Positions 8,901-17,654 are shown, counted from the first letter of the stretch. The stretch is 64,000 nucleotides of DNA from Inquilinus sp042743185 (GCF_042743185.1 NZ_JBHYMS010000039.1:10025-74024), one strand, 5' to 3'. Notes: generated by a model from the letters alone, not told the origin. Made by a program: numbers and translations.

Positions 8901-10364
8901 CACGTCGAAGCGGCCGTCGGGGCTCCCGATCGTCTCCGAACTCCCGAGCAGCAGGATGCCGCCCTCTCGCAGAGCGAAATGGAACAGCGAGACCACTCTC
9001 TCCTGGGCCTCGGGCCGCAGATAGATCAGCAGGTTCCGGCAGGACACCAGGTCGAGGCGCGAGAAGGGCGGATCGGCCAGCACATCCTGGACCGTGAAGA
9101 CCACCGATGCGCGTAGTTCGGGCGATACCCGGTAACCGTAGTCCTCCTTCGAGAAGAAGCGAGCGAGACGAGCGGGCGACACCTCCGACACGATCGTCTC
9201 GGGGTACAACCCCTCGCGAGCCCTGGCGACGGCATCCGGGTCGACATCGGAGGCGAAGACCTGCAGCTTGAGGCCGGGCCTCGTCGCCGAGATCTCTTCG
9301 CGGAACAGCATGGCGAGGGAATAGGTCTCCTCGCCGGTGCTGCACCCGGCGATCCAGATACGCAGCGGGTGGTCGGGTGAGTGTTTGCGGACCAGGTCGG
9401 GAACGATCTCCTTCGCGAGAAGATCGAACACCTTCGGGTCCCGGAAGAAGCTGGTGACGTTGATCAGCAGGTCCCTGGCCAGGAGGTCGAGCTCGCGGGG
9501 ATCGCTTTGCAGCATCTCGAGATACCGGCCCATATCGGCGGCCCCGATCGATGCCATCGCCATGCGCCGCTCGATCCGGCGCTGCAGCGTCCCCGGCTTG
9601 TACAGCGTGAAATCGTGGGCGGTCCTGGTCCGCAGAAGTTCGATGATCTGGGACAGCCGGATCTGCGCAGCATCCTGCGGTGCCGAACCGTCCGGCCCGG
9701 GAATGCCCTTCATCCTTCGCTCATGTTTCGCGAGCGCATCGGGAATCCTGGCCAAGGGAAGCACAAGATCGACCGCCCCCGTCGCGATCGCGCTCCGCGG
9801 CATGCCGTCATAGCCGGCCTCGTCGGGGTCCTGTGCGATGACGAGCCCGGACTTCTCCTTCACCGACCTCAGCCCGAGGCTGCCGTCGGCCCCGGTTCCT
9901 GAAAGGATCACGCAGATGGCCCGCGGACCGCAGGCTTCCGCCATCGAGTGCAGCAGAAAGTCGAACGGCAGACGCGCGCCGTGACGCGCCCGGGGTTGCG
10001 ACAGGTGCAGGGCGCCGTCGCCCACCGACAGAAAGGTCCCGGGGGGGATGACATAAAGGTGCTCGCGTTCGATCGGCATCCCGTCCTCTGCCTGCCGCAC
10101 GGTCATCGCCGTGTGGCCGGCCAGCAGTCCCACCATCATGCTTTCATGGGTCGGATCGAGATGCTGGACCAGGATGAAGGCCATGCCGGTCTTGGCGGGC
10201 AGGCCGTCCAGCAGCCTCTTGCAGGCATCGAGGCCGCCCGCCGAGGCACCGATTCCGACGACCAGGAACTCCCGCGATGGCGCCGGCGAGGCACGCCGGC
10301 TCGATCGCGGCCGGGCCGCTCCGGCCCGCTGCGGACGACTTCCCGGCATGTTTGTGGGCCTCAC
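5955..10364 (-). CDS. CheB-CheR-PAS-histidine kinase-REC-REC-LuxR fusion sensor
   Basis: A 1469-residue multidomain signalling protein, numbered from the GTG at 10364, which has GGGAGG seven bases upstream; ATGs at 10379 and 10349 are alternatives. In order: CheB methylesterase (about 33-205) with its Ser41, His68 and Asp160 triad; CheR methyltransferase (225-490, AGCSTGEETYSLAML); a PAS-like region (535-640); a coiled coil (660-755, repeated NEE and KEELQSLNEE); PAS (750-865); HisKA with phospho-His near 886 (ASHDLRQPLQ); HATPase (N box NLLSNALKY, DTGVGIP, GLGLGLSIV); two receivers (ILVVEDD and VIFIVDDD, each with Asp and Lys sites); and a LuxR-type HTH (1400-1460, LSARQRQVMELV). The last two domains are FixJ-like. 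Sensing, phosphorelay and DNA binding therefore sit on one chain. No membrane span is visible, so it is cytosolic. Confidence 0.93.
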   Translation of the reverse strand: MRPTNMPGSRPQRAGAARPRSSRRASPAPSREFLVVGIGASAGGLDACKRLLDGLPAKTGMAFILVQHLDPTHESMMVGLLAGHTAMTVRQAEDGMPIEREHLYVIPPGTFLSVGDGALHLSQPRARHGARLPFDFLLHSMAEACGPRAICVILSGTGADGSLGLRSVKEKSGLVIAQDPDEAGYDGMPRSAIATGAVDLVLPLARIPDALAKHERRMKGIPGPDGSAPQDAAQIRLSQIIELLRTRTAHDFTLYKPGTLQRRIERRMAMASIGAADMGRYLEMLQSDPRELDLLARDLLINVTSFFRDPKVFDLLAKEIVPDLVRKHSPDHPLRIWIAGCSTGEETYSLAMLFREEISATRPGLKLQVFASDVDPDAVARAREGLYPETIVSEVSPARLARFFSKEDYGYRVSPELRASVVFTVQDVLADPPFSRLDLVSCRNLLIYLRPEAQERVVSLFHFALREGGILLLGSSETIGSPDGRFDVISKPERLYRHIGRSRPGDLGLSAGAGDGVRVPARPGQGPAPSRQAVLAELCRRLVMEAYAPAAVLINRKHECLYSLGPTDRYLRMAPGHPTHDLLAMAREGMRTKLRAAIQRADQENARIVVGGGRTDHDGHPASFSIAVQPVQSEGEELLLICFIDEPKPERGVGRRASPGRGPRFAELEQELEATRAELQGAIRNLEISTEEQKAINEEALSVNEEYQSTNEELITSKEELQSLNEELTALNSQLQETLERQRTTSNDLQNVLYSTDVATLFLDTSLNIRFFTPATRSLFNVIPGDVGRPLADLHSLAADGALLTDARAVLQTLAPIEREIEAQSGAWYVRRILPYRTQDNGVEGVVITFADITERRHTADALEAARRQAELATAAKSRFLAAASHDLRQPLQTLALLQGLLAKSVEGERGLKLVARLDETLGAMTGMLNALLDINQIEAGTVRAEKVHFPVDDLLERLKDEFTYHAQAQRLALHVVPCGLSIHSDPRLLEQMIRNLLSNALKYTKQGKVLLGCRRREGMLSIEIWDTGVGIPAGELQTIFEEYHQLDNAARERSRGLGLGLSIVQRLGNLLGHRVRVRSQLGRGSVFAVEIMLPQSETGPSREPQRLGSDDQVAENVHRTGAILVVEDDPEVRELLELLLKDEGHRAAAAPDGSAALELVARGTIRPDLILADYNLPGGMDGLQVAAKLRERLRRQVPVIILTGDISTATLRDIARQDCVQLNKPVKLKELAQAIQRMLATAPSSAHPHAASSAEGAGDPGEPVIFIVDDDSHVRDGIRSVLEEDGRIVEDYASCEAFLEAYHPGRAACLLVDAYLPGMSGLELLQRLRDAGHRLPAIMITGNSDVPMAVQAMKAGASDFIEKPVGRGELLAGVERALEQSRDANKLAAWREAAANHVAGLSARQRQVMELVLAGHPSKNIAADLGISQRTVENHRATIMKKTGSKSLPALARLALAAAWTGADEPLA

Positions 10365-10561
10365 GGGGTTGCCTCCCATTCGGAGGACCATCCCGATGCT
10401 ATCACAACCGCGTTGCGGCAGCGACCTGCGGGTGGGAGTGGCGGCCCATCGCCAAGGGCGCGGCAACAGAAGCGGCCTGCGTAGTTTCCGAGCCTGCCCT
10501 CGGCCGTCTCGCGCCGGCTATGGTTGGACATCTGGGGCGAACCGAGAGTGCCGGAGGCGAC

Positions 10562-10936
10562 ATGAACCAAATGGCAGCGCTCCGCGTCCTGCTCGTGGAA
10601 GACGAAGCCATCATCGCCATGCTGCTGGCCGAGGTGCTCGGCGGAATGGGCTATGAGGTCTGCGCGATCGAGGCCACCGAGGCGGATGCGGTGGCAGCCG
10701 CCATGCGATGCAGGCCGGATCTGATGATCGTCGATGCGCGATTGGGCGCCGGCAGCGGTGTCTCGGCCGTCGAGACAATACTCCGGGCCGGACCTGTTCC
10801 GCACGTGTTCGTCAGCGGGGATGCGTCAAGTGTCCAAGCGCTCAGGCCGGACGCGGTGGTGATGCAGAAGCCGTTTCGGGAAGCCGACCTGGCCCGAGCC
10901 ATTCAATGCGCGCTCGGTGTCACGCCTGTCCCTTGA
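10562..10936 (+). CDS. single-domain response regulator (receiver only)
   Basis: A 124-residue stand-alone receiver. The acidic pair lies in VLLVEDEA, the phospho-acceptor Asp in LMIVDARLG, a Ser in HVFVSGDAS, and the conserved Lys in VVMQKPF. There is no output domain. The ATG at 10562 has GGAGGCGAC upstream. It is transcribed away from the giant hybrid kinase, whose start is about 200 bases away, and is followed 71 bases later by a glycosyltransferase gene. It may accept phosphate from the neighbouring kinase, but this is inferred from position only. Confidence 0.9.
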   Translation: MNQMAALRVLLVEDEAIIAMLLAEVLGGMGYEVCAIEATEADAVAAAMRCRPDLMIVDARLGAGSGVSAVETILRAGPVPHVFVSGDASSVQALRPDAVVMQKPFREADLARAIQCALGVTPVP

Positions 10937-11007
10937 AGGGCCGGACCGCCCCGCACGGCCATCACAGAACCGCGGCGGATCGCCGACCGCCCGAAGGAGG
11001 TACGACC

Positions 11008-13284
11008 ATGGCCCAGCTGAGCCGTCTGGCATTCATCGGAAACTCGCTGCCCCGCCGCTGCGGGATCGCCACCTTCACAACGGATCTGCAGCAGGCGGTC
11101 GCGGAATCGGATTCGACGACGGACACTTGCATCGTGGCGATGACCGACCACGGCCACACCTACGACTATCCGGCCACCGTTCGCCTCGAGGTCGCCGACG
11201 ACCGGATCGAAGACTACGTCCGGACGGCCGAGGCCCTCAATGCCGGCCAGTTCGACGTCGTCTCGCTGCAGCATGAATTCGGCATCTTCGGCGGCGAGGC
11301 CGGCAGCCACATCATGGCGCTGCTCTCGCGGCTGACCATGCCGGTCGTCACCACGCTGCACACGGTCCTGGCCGAGCCGACGCCGGCGCAGCGGAGCGTG
11401 CTGAACCGGATCATCGGCGCATCGTCCCGGGTCGTCGTCATGGCCGAAAAGGGCCGCGAGCTCCTGCAGGCGGTGTATGCGGTCCCGGCGGAGAAGATCG
11501 ATGTCATCCCGCACGGAATCCCCGACGTCGCCTTCGTCGAGCCCGCCGCGGCGAAGGCCAAGCTCGGCTTCGCCGGGCGGCCCGTCATCCTGACCTTCGG
11601 CCTCTTGTCCCCCAACAAGGGCATCGAGGTCATGATCGACGCGATGCCGTCGATCCTGCAGGGCCGGGCAGATGCGGTCTATGTCGTGCTCGGCGCGACG
11701 CATCCCAATCTCGTCCGCGACCAGGGCGAGGCCTATCGCGAAAGCTTGGCGGCCCGGGTGCGCGATCGCGGCGTCGAGGGCCACGTCGTGCTGCTCGACC
11801 AGTTCGTGGACCGGGCGACGCTGCTCGAGTTCATCGCCATGTGCGACGTCTACGTCACGCCCTATCTCAACGAGGCGCAGATGACGTCGGGCACCCTGGC
11901 CTACAGCTTCGGGATGGGCAAGGCGGTGGTCTCGACACCCTACTGGCACGCGCAGGAGCTGCTGGCCGAAGGCCGCGGCATTCTTGTCCCATCCGGCGAT
12001 GCACCGGCCATCGGTGCCGCGGTCGCCGGGCTGCTGAACGACGACATCCGGCGCGAGGCAATGCGCCGACGGGCTTATGCCAGCAGCCGGTCGATGACCT
12101 GGGCTCGCACGGCGGGACGATACCTGGCCGTGTTCGAGCACGCCCGGCGCGGGCATCGGCTGCGGGTGATCGACCGGCCCGACATCACCGTGCCGACGCG
12201 TGACGGCTTCGCTCCGCCGGAAATGCAGCTCGGCCACTTCCTGTCGATGTGCGACGACACCGGGCTGTTCCAGCATGCGGTCCATTCGGTGCCCGATCGG
12301 TCCCACGGCTACTGCGTCGACGACAATGCCCGCGCGCTGCTGGTGGCCTGCGCCTTGAACCATCCGCGCGAACTGCGCCTGCCCGAAGCCCTGACGGCCC
12401 GCCTGGCCGCCTTCGTCCAGCATGCCTGGAACCCCGACACCAAGCGGTTCCGCAACTTCATGGGGTTCGACCGGCGCTGGCTCGAAGCCAGTGGTTCGGA
12501 GGACAGCCACGGGCGGACGCTCTGGGCCCTGGGCGAGTGCGCCCGCAGCGACGCCAGCCCGTCGCGTCGGCGCTGGGCAACGGCCTTGTTTGCCGAAGCG
12601 CTGCCGACGGTCGAGGGCTTCGGATCGCCGCGCGCCTGGGCCTTCGCCCTGCTCGGGTTGGACGGATATTGCGCGGTGGTGCCCGAGGACTCCCTGGCCG
12701 AGCGGGTCCGGCATGACCTGGCCGAGCGGCTGATGTCGATCCTGGCGGCGGTCGAGACCCGGGACTGGGTGTGGTTCGAGGAGGGTCTGGCCTATGACAA
12801 TGCGCGACTGTCCCAGGCTCTGATCGTCACCGGAATGGCCACTGGATCGCTGGGCTTTGTCGATGCCGGCCTGCGGACCCTGCACTGGTTGATGGCGCTG
12901 CAGACGACGCCGGCGGGCGTGTTCCGCCCGGTCGGGTCGGACAGCTTCGGCGACAAGCGGACGGCACCGCGGCCCTTCGATCAGCAGCCCCTGGAAGCTG
13001 CGGCGGCAATCTCGGCGTGCCTGGCGGCGTGGCGGGCGGATGACGACTCCGAGTGGAAGGCCGATGCGGCGCGTGCCTTTGCCTGGTTCCTCGGCGACAA
13101 CGACCTGTCGCTGTCCCTGGTCGACCCGGACACCGGCAGCTGCCGCGACGGCTTGCACCCCGACCGCCTTAACGAGAACCGAGGCGGCGAGTCGGTCGTG
13201 TCCTATCTTCTCGGCCTGTCGGAGATTCGCCGGGCCACCCGTCTCAGCGACGGCCGCGCAAAATTCCTGCCGCGCCTGGCCTAG
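11008..13284 (+). CDS. GT4 glycosyltransferase with C-terminal alpha-helical domain
   Basis: A 758-residue protein behind an excellent AAGGAGG site. Residues 1-390 form a GT-B glycosyltransferase of family 4: an N-terminal Rossmann start (SRLAFIGNSLPRRCGIATFT), the acceptor-side motif QHEFGIFGGEAGSH, the IPHGIPD loop, the donor site LTFGLLSPNKGIE, and the GTLAYSFGMGKAVVSTPYWH segment. Residues 420-758 are a long helical domain (GYCVDDNARALL, GSEDSHGRTLWALGE, WFEEGLAYDNARLSQALI) like an (alpha/alpha)-barrel carbohydrate-active module. No signal peptide is seen. It probably makes a surface or storage glycan; donor and acceptor are unknown. It follows the lone receiver gene and could share its transcript. 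Confidence 0.88.
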   Translation: MAQLSRLAFIGNSLPRRCGIATFTTDLQQAVAESDSTTDTCIVAMTDHGHTYDYPATVRLEVADDRIEDYVRTAEALNAGQFDVVSLQHEFGIFGGEAGSHIMALLSRLTMPVVTTLHTVLAEPTPAQRSVLNRIIGASSRVVVMAEKGRELLQAVYAVPAEKIDVIPHGIPDVAFVEPAAAKAKLGFAGRPVILTFGLLSPNKGIEVMIDAMPSILQGRADAVYVVLGATHPNLVRDQGEAYRESLAARVRDRGVEGHVVLLDQFVDRATLLEFIAMCDVYVTPYLNEAQMTSGTLAYSFGMGKAVVSTPYWHAQELLAEGRGILVPSGDAPAIGAAVAGLLNDDIRREAMRRRAYASSRSMTWARTAGRYLAVFEHARRGHRLRVIDRPDITVPTRDGFAPPEMQLGHFLSMCDDTGLFQHAVHSVPDRSHGYCVDDNARALLVACALNHPRELRLPEALTARLAAFVQHAWNPDTKRFRNFMGFDRRWLEASGSEDSHGRTLWALGECARSDASPSRRRWATALFAEALPTVEGFGSPRAWAFALLGLDGYCAVVPEDSLAERVRHDLAERLMSILAAVETRDWVWFEEGLAYDNARLSQALIVTGMATGSLGFVDAGLRTLHWLMALQTTPAGVFRPVGSDSFGDKRTAPRPFDQQPLEAAAAISACLAAWRADDDSEWKADAARAFAWFLGDNDLSLSLVDPDTGSCRDGLHPDRLNENRGGESVVSYLLGLSEIRRATRLSDGRAKFLPRLA

Positions 13285-13334
13285 GAGCGTGAATGCCGTG
13301 GGCGTCCGATGGATCGGACGCGGTCGACCGCATC

Positions 13335-13922
13335 TCAACACCAGCCTTCCGATGTGCCGTGTGGAATCCGTTGCAGAGTCTTGGTTTCGCCGAGAGCCGG
13401 GATCCCCGCATAGACTCGCGCAACGAGCACATCGGCGGATTTGAGTTCCGCCGAGACCCCGTATGTTTTCCCATCGTCCGGGTTGTAGAACGAACCACCT
13501 TCCCAGCGATCAGGGCCTGTCGGCCGCATCCCCGAAATGATCGTCAGGCCGCAGAGTTGCCGCTGCCGCAGCGCCGGCTCCGGATTGTTCTTGTCACGCA
13601 CCGCCTGATTTTGGGGATCCCGAGCATTCTGCAACCAACGAATCCGGCCACACAGCAATCCGTCGCAGTCGAACATCTGCACTGCCGCCTTTCCGCCGAT
13701 CAGCCACACGCCCTGCAGGGCGGCCGCCCAGGCTGTAGAGCGCGGAATCGCGAGACAAGCGATCCCCGCGATCAGCAGGGCAGCGCGATACAGCTGACGC
13801 GGCGAGCGCAGCCGTACGGAGGCCCTCCTCCTGTCCAGGGTGGGCAAGCAATTCTGACCGTCATTCAGCGCCCGGCGGGATCCACGATCACCGGCCAGCC
13901 CGCCATCCTCCAGGATCCACAT
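13335..13922 (-). CDS. DUF2147 secreted protein
   Basis: A 195-residue protein with a hydrophobic segment near residues 45-65 (LYRAALLIAGIACLAIP), probably a signal sequence ending at AWA. The real start may therefore be a non-ATG codon internal to the frame; the ATG at 13922 gives an unusually long leader. The mature part carries the full DUF2147 pattern: GVWLIGGKAAVQMFDC, LCGRIRWL, DKNNPEPALRQRQLCGL, WEGGSFYNPDDGKTY and IPALGETKTLQR. DUF2147 proteins are small periplasmic beta-barrel-like proteins of unknown function. The gene converges on the glycosyltransferase. Confidence 0.82.
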   Translation of the reverse strand: MWILEDGGLAGDRGSRRALNDGQNCLPTLDRRRASVRLRSPRQLYRAALLIAGIACLAIPRSTAWAAALQGVWLIGGKAAVQMFDCDGLLCGRIRWLQNARDPQNQAVRDKNNPEPALRQRQLCGLTIISGMRPTGPDRWEGGSFYNPDDGKTYGVSAELKSADVLVARVYAGIPALGETKTLQRIPHGTSEGWC

Positions 13923-14135
13923 AAGGCCTCCGAGCCGGGGAGCCTTCGGACAGCTGCCTATATATCCATCATCCGAGCGCGGCTGCTCAATCCTTCAAAA
14001 CGGATGCTAACACACGTCTTCGGGCTTCCAGGTGATTCGCGATCCGCGTGGGCACCGCAATGGAGACGACGCCGCAAGCTCTTCACCTCGGCGGGGACTG
14101 CACGGGTGCGGGCTGAAGGATCGGTCTGATCCGGG

Positions 14136-15449
14136 TCACCGCCTGGCGGGAGACGTCAGCCATGCCAAGGCCAGCAGCCCGCATGCCGCGGAGGCGGCCG
14201 AGGCGCCCAGAATACCCAGTTTGGCCGCGTTGAGCAGGCTGGAATCGAAGGCCAATTCGCCGATGAACAGGGCCATCGTGAAACCGATGCCGGTCAGGAG
14301 GGCGCCGGCTGCCAGCACGCTCCAAGACAGCTCGGGCGGGCGCACCGCAAATCGGAGGCCTACGGCCAGACAGCTGAAAGCGACCACGCCGATGGGTTTG
14401 CCGAACACGAAACCAGCGAAGATCGCGATTCCGAGGGTTCCGCCAATGTCTTCGGGGGAGATCGCCAGACCGGAATTCGCCAGCGCGAAGAGCGGCATGA
14501 TCGTGAATGCCACCCAAGGGTGAAGGATGATCTCGAGGCGCTCGATGGGAGAGAGGGCTTCACGGGAAGCGATGCTTGCGCGGCGGAGATCGCGCCGGTC
14601 CGTCGTGTCTCCGCTCCAGCGGTTGCCCGGAGGATACGCCACCACACGATTTAGAATAGCGCGCAGGCGGTTGTCGCTCACCCAGCTGCGCGCCGGGGTC
14701 ATCAGGCCCAGGACAAGGCCCGCGAGCGTAGGGTGGATGCCCGATGCGTCCAGGGCCAGCCAGATCGCTCCGCCGATTGCGAAATAGATCAGGAAGCTCC
14801 GGACGCCGAGGCGCGCGATCCCGGCCACGACCGCAAGTCCCAGCCCTGCCACTCCGAGCGCGGTCCAGTCCAAAGCGCCGCCATAGCCGATCGCAATCAC
14901 CACAATGGCGCCGATGTCATCGAAGATCGCCAGCGACAGGAGAAACAGCCGCAAGCTGTGCGGAACGCGGGATCCAAGGACTGCGAGGCAGCCGATCACG
15001 AAGGCGGTATCGGTCGCCATGACGATGCCCCAGCCGTGGGCGCCCTTGCCGCCGCCCTCCAGCAACAGGAAGAGGCCCGCCGGCACGACCATTCCGCCAA
15101 GAGCCGCGGCGATGGACAGAGCGGCCATGCGCGGGTTGCGCAATTCTCCCAACACCATCTCGCGCTTCAGTTCGAGGGCGACGACGAAGAAGAACAGCGT
15201 CATCAGCCCATCGTTGATCCAGTGCTTCAACGAGCGGGAGAACTCAAAGCCGCCCAGCCGGAAGCCGGCCGGCATGTCCCACACAGTGAGAAACGGCGTC
15301 GACCAGGAGGAGTTGGAGAGAACCAGGGCCAGGAGGGCGCAGAGCAGCAAAACGGCACCGGCCGTCGCCTCGATGCGAAGGAACCTCGTGAACGGCTTGG
15401 TAAACCGGTCCACCGGTTCCTGTGGAAGCCGCTCAAGGCTGCGGTTCAT
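14136..15449 (-). CDS. nhaA: Na+/H+ antiporter NhaA
   Basis: A 437-residue NhaA antiporter with about 12 membrane helices. Signature stretches include LFFFVVALELKREMV, MATDTAFVIGCLAVLG and SLAIFDDIGAIVVIAI. The adjacent Asp pair of the last is the ion-binding site. The C-terminal helices (GFVFGKPIGVVAFS, LTGIGFTMALFIG) also match. NhaA exports Na+ in exchange for H+ at the inner membrane and supports salt and alkaline tolerance. The start is ATG 15449, at MNRSLERL; the upstream extension in the same frame is Arg-rich and unlike NhaA. A perfect palindrome lies 52 bases upstream of the start. Confidence 0.95.
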   Translation of the reverse strand: MNRSLERLPQEPVDRFTKPFTRFLRIEATAGAVLLLCALLALVLSNSSWSTPFLTVWDMPAGFRLGGFEFSRSLKHWINDGLMTLFFFVVALELKREMVLGELRNPRMAALSIAAALGGMVVPAGLFLLLEGGGKGAHGWGIVMATDTAFVIGCLAVLGSRVPHSLRLFLLSLAIFDDIGAIVVIAIGYGGALDWTALGVAGLGLAVVAGIARLGVRSFLIYFAIGGAIWLALDASGIHPTLAGLVLGLMTPARSWVSDNRLRAILNRVVAYPPGNRWSGDTTDRRDLRRASIASREALSPIERLEIILHPWVAFTIMPLFALANSGLAISPEDIGGTLGIAIFAGFVFGKPIGVVAFSCLAVGLRFAVRPPELSWSVLAAGALLTGIGFTMALFIGELAFDSSLLNAAKLGILGASAASAACGLLALAWLTSPARR

Positions 15450-15500
15450 GGTACGCGGACTTTCCTGATCGGTTCGTGCGGTCGTCCGTCGGTCGAAAAT

Positions 15501-15516
15501 GCAAACTGCAGTTTGC
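15501..15516. repeat. 16-base perfect palindrome upstream of nhaA
   Basis: GCAAACTGCAGTTTGC reads the same on both strands. It lies in the 225-base gap between nhaA and the CapA-like gene, in a suitable place for an operator of nhaA. No regulator gene is adjacent. Confidence 0.5.
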
Positions 15517-15674
15517 GCGCGGCTTTGCCGCACAAGGTATGAAGCCGTCTGGCAGGGTGACCATCAGGATCAGTTGCCGACCGGCCGATCATTCCATCTC
15601 TTGTCGTTGTCGTCATTCGATCTGCAGTTCGAGGTCGGTTCGACAATGCGAGGGCTCGGGCAATGTCGTCATCA

Positions 15675-16660
15675 TCACCGGGAGATCGGAATCTCCAGCC
15701 CATCAGGGGTCTCAAGGACAGCAGTGCCGATATCAGCGCATAGGGACTTCATCCGCGCCCTGATCGCCCGGTCCGTCTCGCCCTTTGCCAGACCGAGCGG
15801 GGAGGAATGGATATGGACCGGCACCAGCCGAAGCCGGCTGGGCCGATCACCCGCGATGTCCAGGAGAAAGACGAACGACCAGAACGTCCGGCGGAACGGG
15901 AACTTCCAGTAGTCGTCGATGAAGTTGCCGGTGTCGTAGAGGATGATGGCGCCGCGATGCCGCTCGACCGCTTGGACGACATGCGCGGAATGGCCGTGGA
16001 TGATGTCGACGCCGCGCTCGATCGCGGCATGCGCGAACCGTTGGAAGCGCCGGCTCGGCGACAGGCGCATGTTCGGTCCCCAATGCAGCGACAGCAGGAC
16101 GACGGCCGCGCCGGCGCGCCGCAGCGCATCGACAGAGCGGGCGACCCAATCGAGGCCAGCGGAGTCTTCCTTGAATTCGATGATATTCGTGCCCGGGCGA
16201 TCGGCCCGGCGCCAAAGGCGCGCATGTTGTCGGTCGCCGCGAGCAGCCCGAGCTTCAATCCGGGCAGATTGAGCATGGCTGGAGCCGCTGCCTCGGCAGC
16301 GTTTCGCCCGGCACCTGCATATCGGATGCCGGCGGTGTCGAGGGCGGCCATGGTGTCGAGCAATCCGCGCTCATCGAAATCCAGCATGTGGTTGTTCGCC
16401 AGGCAGACGAAGCGGACGGCAGCGCAATCCAGGATGCGGACAGCCTCCGGATCAGCCCGGAAATGGAACATTTTCCAGCTTCGACGCCTGGTGGCAGTCG
16501 TGATCGGACTTTCGAGATTGGCCAGCACCGCGTCGGCCCGGCGGAGGGTGGGCAGGACATCGCCCCAGAACCATTCGGGCGGCCGGCGACGCAATTTTCG
16601 GCTCACGCCGCGCCCGAGCATCAGATCGCCCAAAAGCGCGAGTGTCGTTGTCCGAGCCAT
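15675..16660 (-). pseudogene. CapA-like metallophosphatase, broken by a one-base frameshift
   Basis: Two frames together make one CapA-family protein of about 328 residues. The first part starts at ATG 16660 (MARTTTLALLGDLMLGRGV), with NLESPITT and CLANNHMLDFDERGLLDT, and reads to about 16203. The second part, in another frame down to 15675, holds the rest (GTNIIEFKEDSAGLDW, HWGPNMRLSP, IIHGHSAHVVQAVERH, YDTGNFIDDY). Adding one G after GGGCCG near 16200-16205 would restore the family-like AFGAGPDRPGTNII. CapA-like proteins are calcineurin-type phosphoesterases linked to poly-gamma-glutamate or envelope polymers. All metal-binding motifs remain, so this is either a recent mutation or a sequencing error. 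Confidence 0.85.
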
Positions 16661-16972
16661 GTTCCCCCACCGCCGACGCACCCGACCGGCGACATCATGA
16701 TTCGGAGGTCGGGCGAAGGGATCAACGTTGCGGAAACGAGCCGCAGGCGCCGCCTCGGGCTTTGCGAGGATGTGGAGATCGAGCCGGGCTGTCGGGTGCT
16801 CGACTGCCGGACAGCGAGAAGCACGCTGCCCGGGGCCGCGCATTCCCGATAAGAGCGGGTGGCGTAGCCGCCTAAGAGCAATACCTCATCCTCGCAGAAC
16901 CGCTGGGAATGGGCAGCCTCGCGGACAGCGGCGATCATCTCAAGCGATCATCCGCCGCCGCTCATGCTGAAC
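16661..16972. other. intergenic region without a convincing gene
   Basis: This 312-base gap separates the CapA-like gene and a small lipoprotein gene, both leftward. A minus-strand frame from 16938 is open but its sequence (Arg/Ser/Pro-rich C-terminal half) looks like a chance GC-rich frame. Nothing else was recognised. Confidence 0.4.
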
Positions 16973-17173
16973 TCAGAACGCCTGCGCCGGCACGTAAACC
17001 GTGCGTTGCGGCGCCGTGACGTACGTCGTCGTTCCCGGCTGGGTGGTGACCACAGCGGACGGGACGGTCACCGCGACGGGGGTTGGCATCGGTCGCGTGT
17101 TGTTCACGCTGCATCCGGCAACGACAAACAGCGCCGGTGCGATCCACACAATGATCTTTATGGTATCGCGCAT
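16973..17173 (-). CDS. small putative lipoprotein
   Basis: A 66-residue protein: MRDTIKIIVWIAPALFVVAG followed by the lipobox Cys (VAGC). The mature part is short and Pro/Thr/Val-rich (RPMPTPVAVTVPSAVVTT), ending in a Tyr-Val pattern. It is probably anchored to an outer or inner membrane. GGAGA lies seven bases before the ATG at 17173. A GGAAC-N17-CATT element at 17224-17249 resembles a stress promoter with one mismatch. No specific family is recognised. Confidence 0.7.
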   Translation of the reverse strand: MRDTIKIIVWIAPALFVVAGCSVNNTRPMPTPVAVTVPSAVVTTQPGTTTYVTAPQRTVYVPAQAF

Positions 17174-17223
17174 TGGGATATCTCCGGGTAGCGACGGCGT
17201 GAAATCACTCCGTGCCCATGGCA

Positions 17224-17249
17224 AATGGGAAAACATGGATTCTTGTTCC
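17224..17249 (-). promoter_or_regulatory. possible EcfG-type promoter for the lipoprotein gene
   Basis: On the minus strand GGAAC (17249-17245) is followed after 17 bases by CATT (17227-17224), one mismatch from the CGTT consensus. It lies 50 bases upstream of the lipoprotein ATG at 17173. Confidence 0.3.
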
Positions 17250-17437
17250 CAAGATTATCTGCCCAATCACTTCGACCGATTATTTCTTGATTCTTGTGCG
17301 CAATACGGAGGCCAACTGCCGCTTTGGTGAGGCGCCTTCGAAGGGCGTGGGGTCTCGAGGCCGACTGCACGGCAAGCTCTTGATTTCACGTGCTACAGAG
17401 GATCGTGACCGCGTCCAATCACACGCAGCGGATCGGA

Positions 17438-17569
17438 ATGAGCAGTTTCCGACCCTACTTCCGCACGTCGCCGCCGGATACAGTCGAATCGGCTCGCAAG
17501 ATGCTCGCCTGGACGCGAAGGGGAGTGGAGAGTTTCAAGGATGGCGCTGCGGCAGACGAGCCTGACTGA
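17438..17569 (+). CDS. possible 43-residue protein
   Basis: A short frame begins MSSFRPYFRTSPPDTVESAR and ends after 43 residues at TGA. It has a helical amphipathic middle (ESARKMLAWTRRGVESFK) and an acidic end, a composition more protein-like than the shadow frames around it. A weak GGATCGGA precedes the ATG. The remainder of the 17174-17654 gap shows no gene. This is a tentative call. Confidence 0.3.
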   Translation: MSSFRPYFRTSPPDTVESARKMLAWTRRGVESFKDGAAADEPD

Positions 17570-17654
17570 ATTCTATCAATCTCGAATGCGTCGTTGCCTG
17601 ACTCACCGAAAGCTAACCCAAGGAAATTTCTATATTATTCAGAAAGGGTAGTCT

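Noticed and set aside
10903..13341. An 812-codon minus-strand frame opposite the glycosyltransferase
   Set aside because: It is antisense to a well-supported gene and has no domain or ribosome site.
16195..16210. Programmed frameshifting in the CapA-like gene
   Set aside because: There is no slippery heptamer or downstream structure; a lost G explains it more simply.
16621..16938. A 105-codon minus-strand frame before the CapA-like gene
   Set aside because: The frame overlaps the CapA start, and the second half is Arg/Ser/Pro-rich shadow-like sequence.
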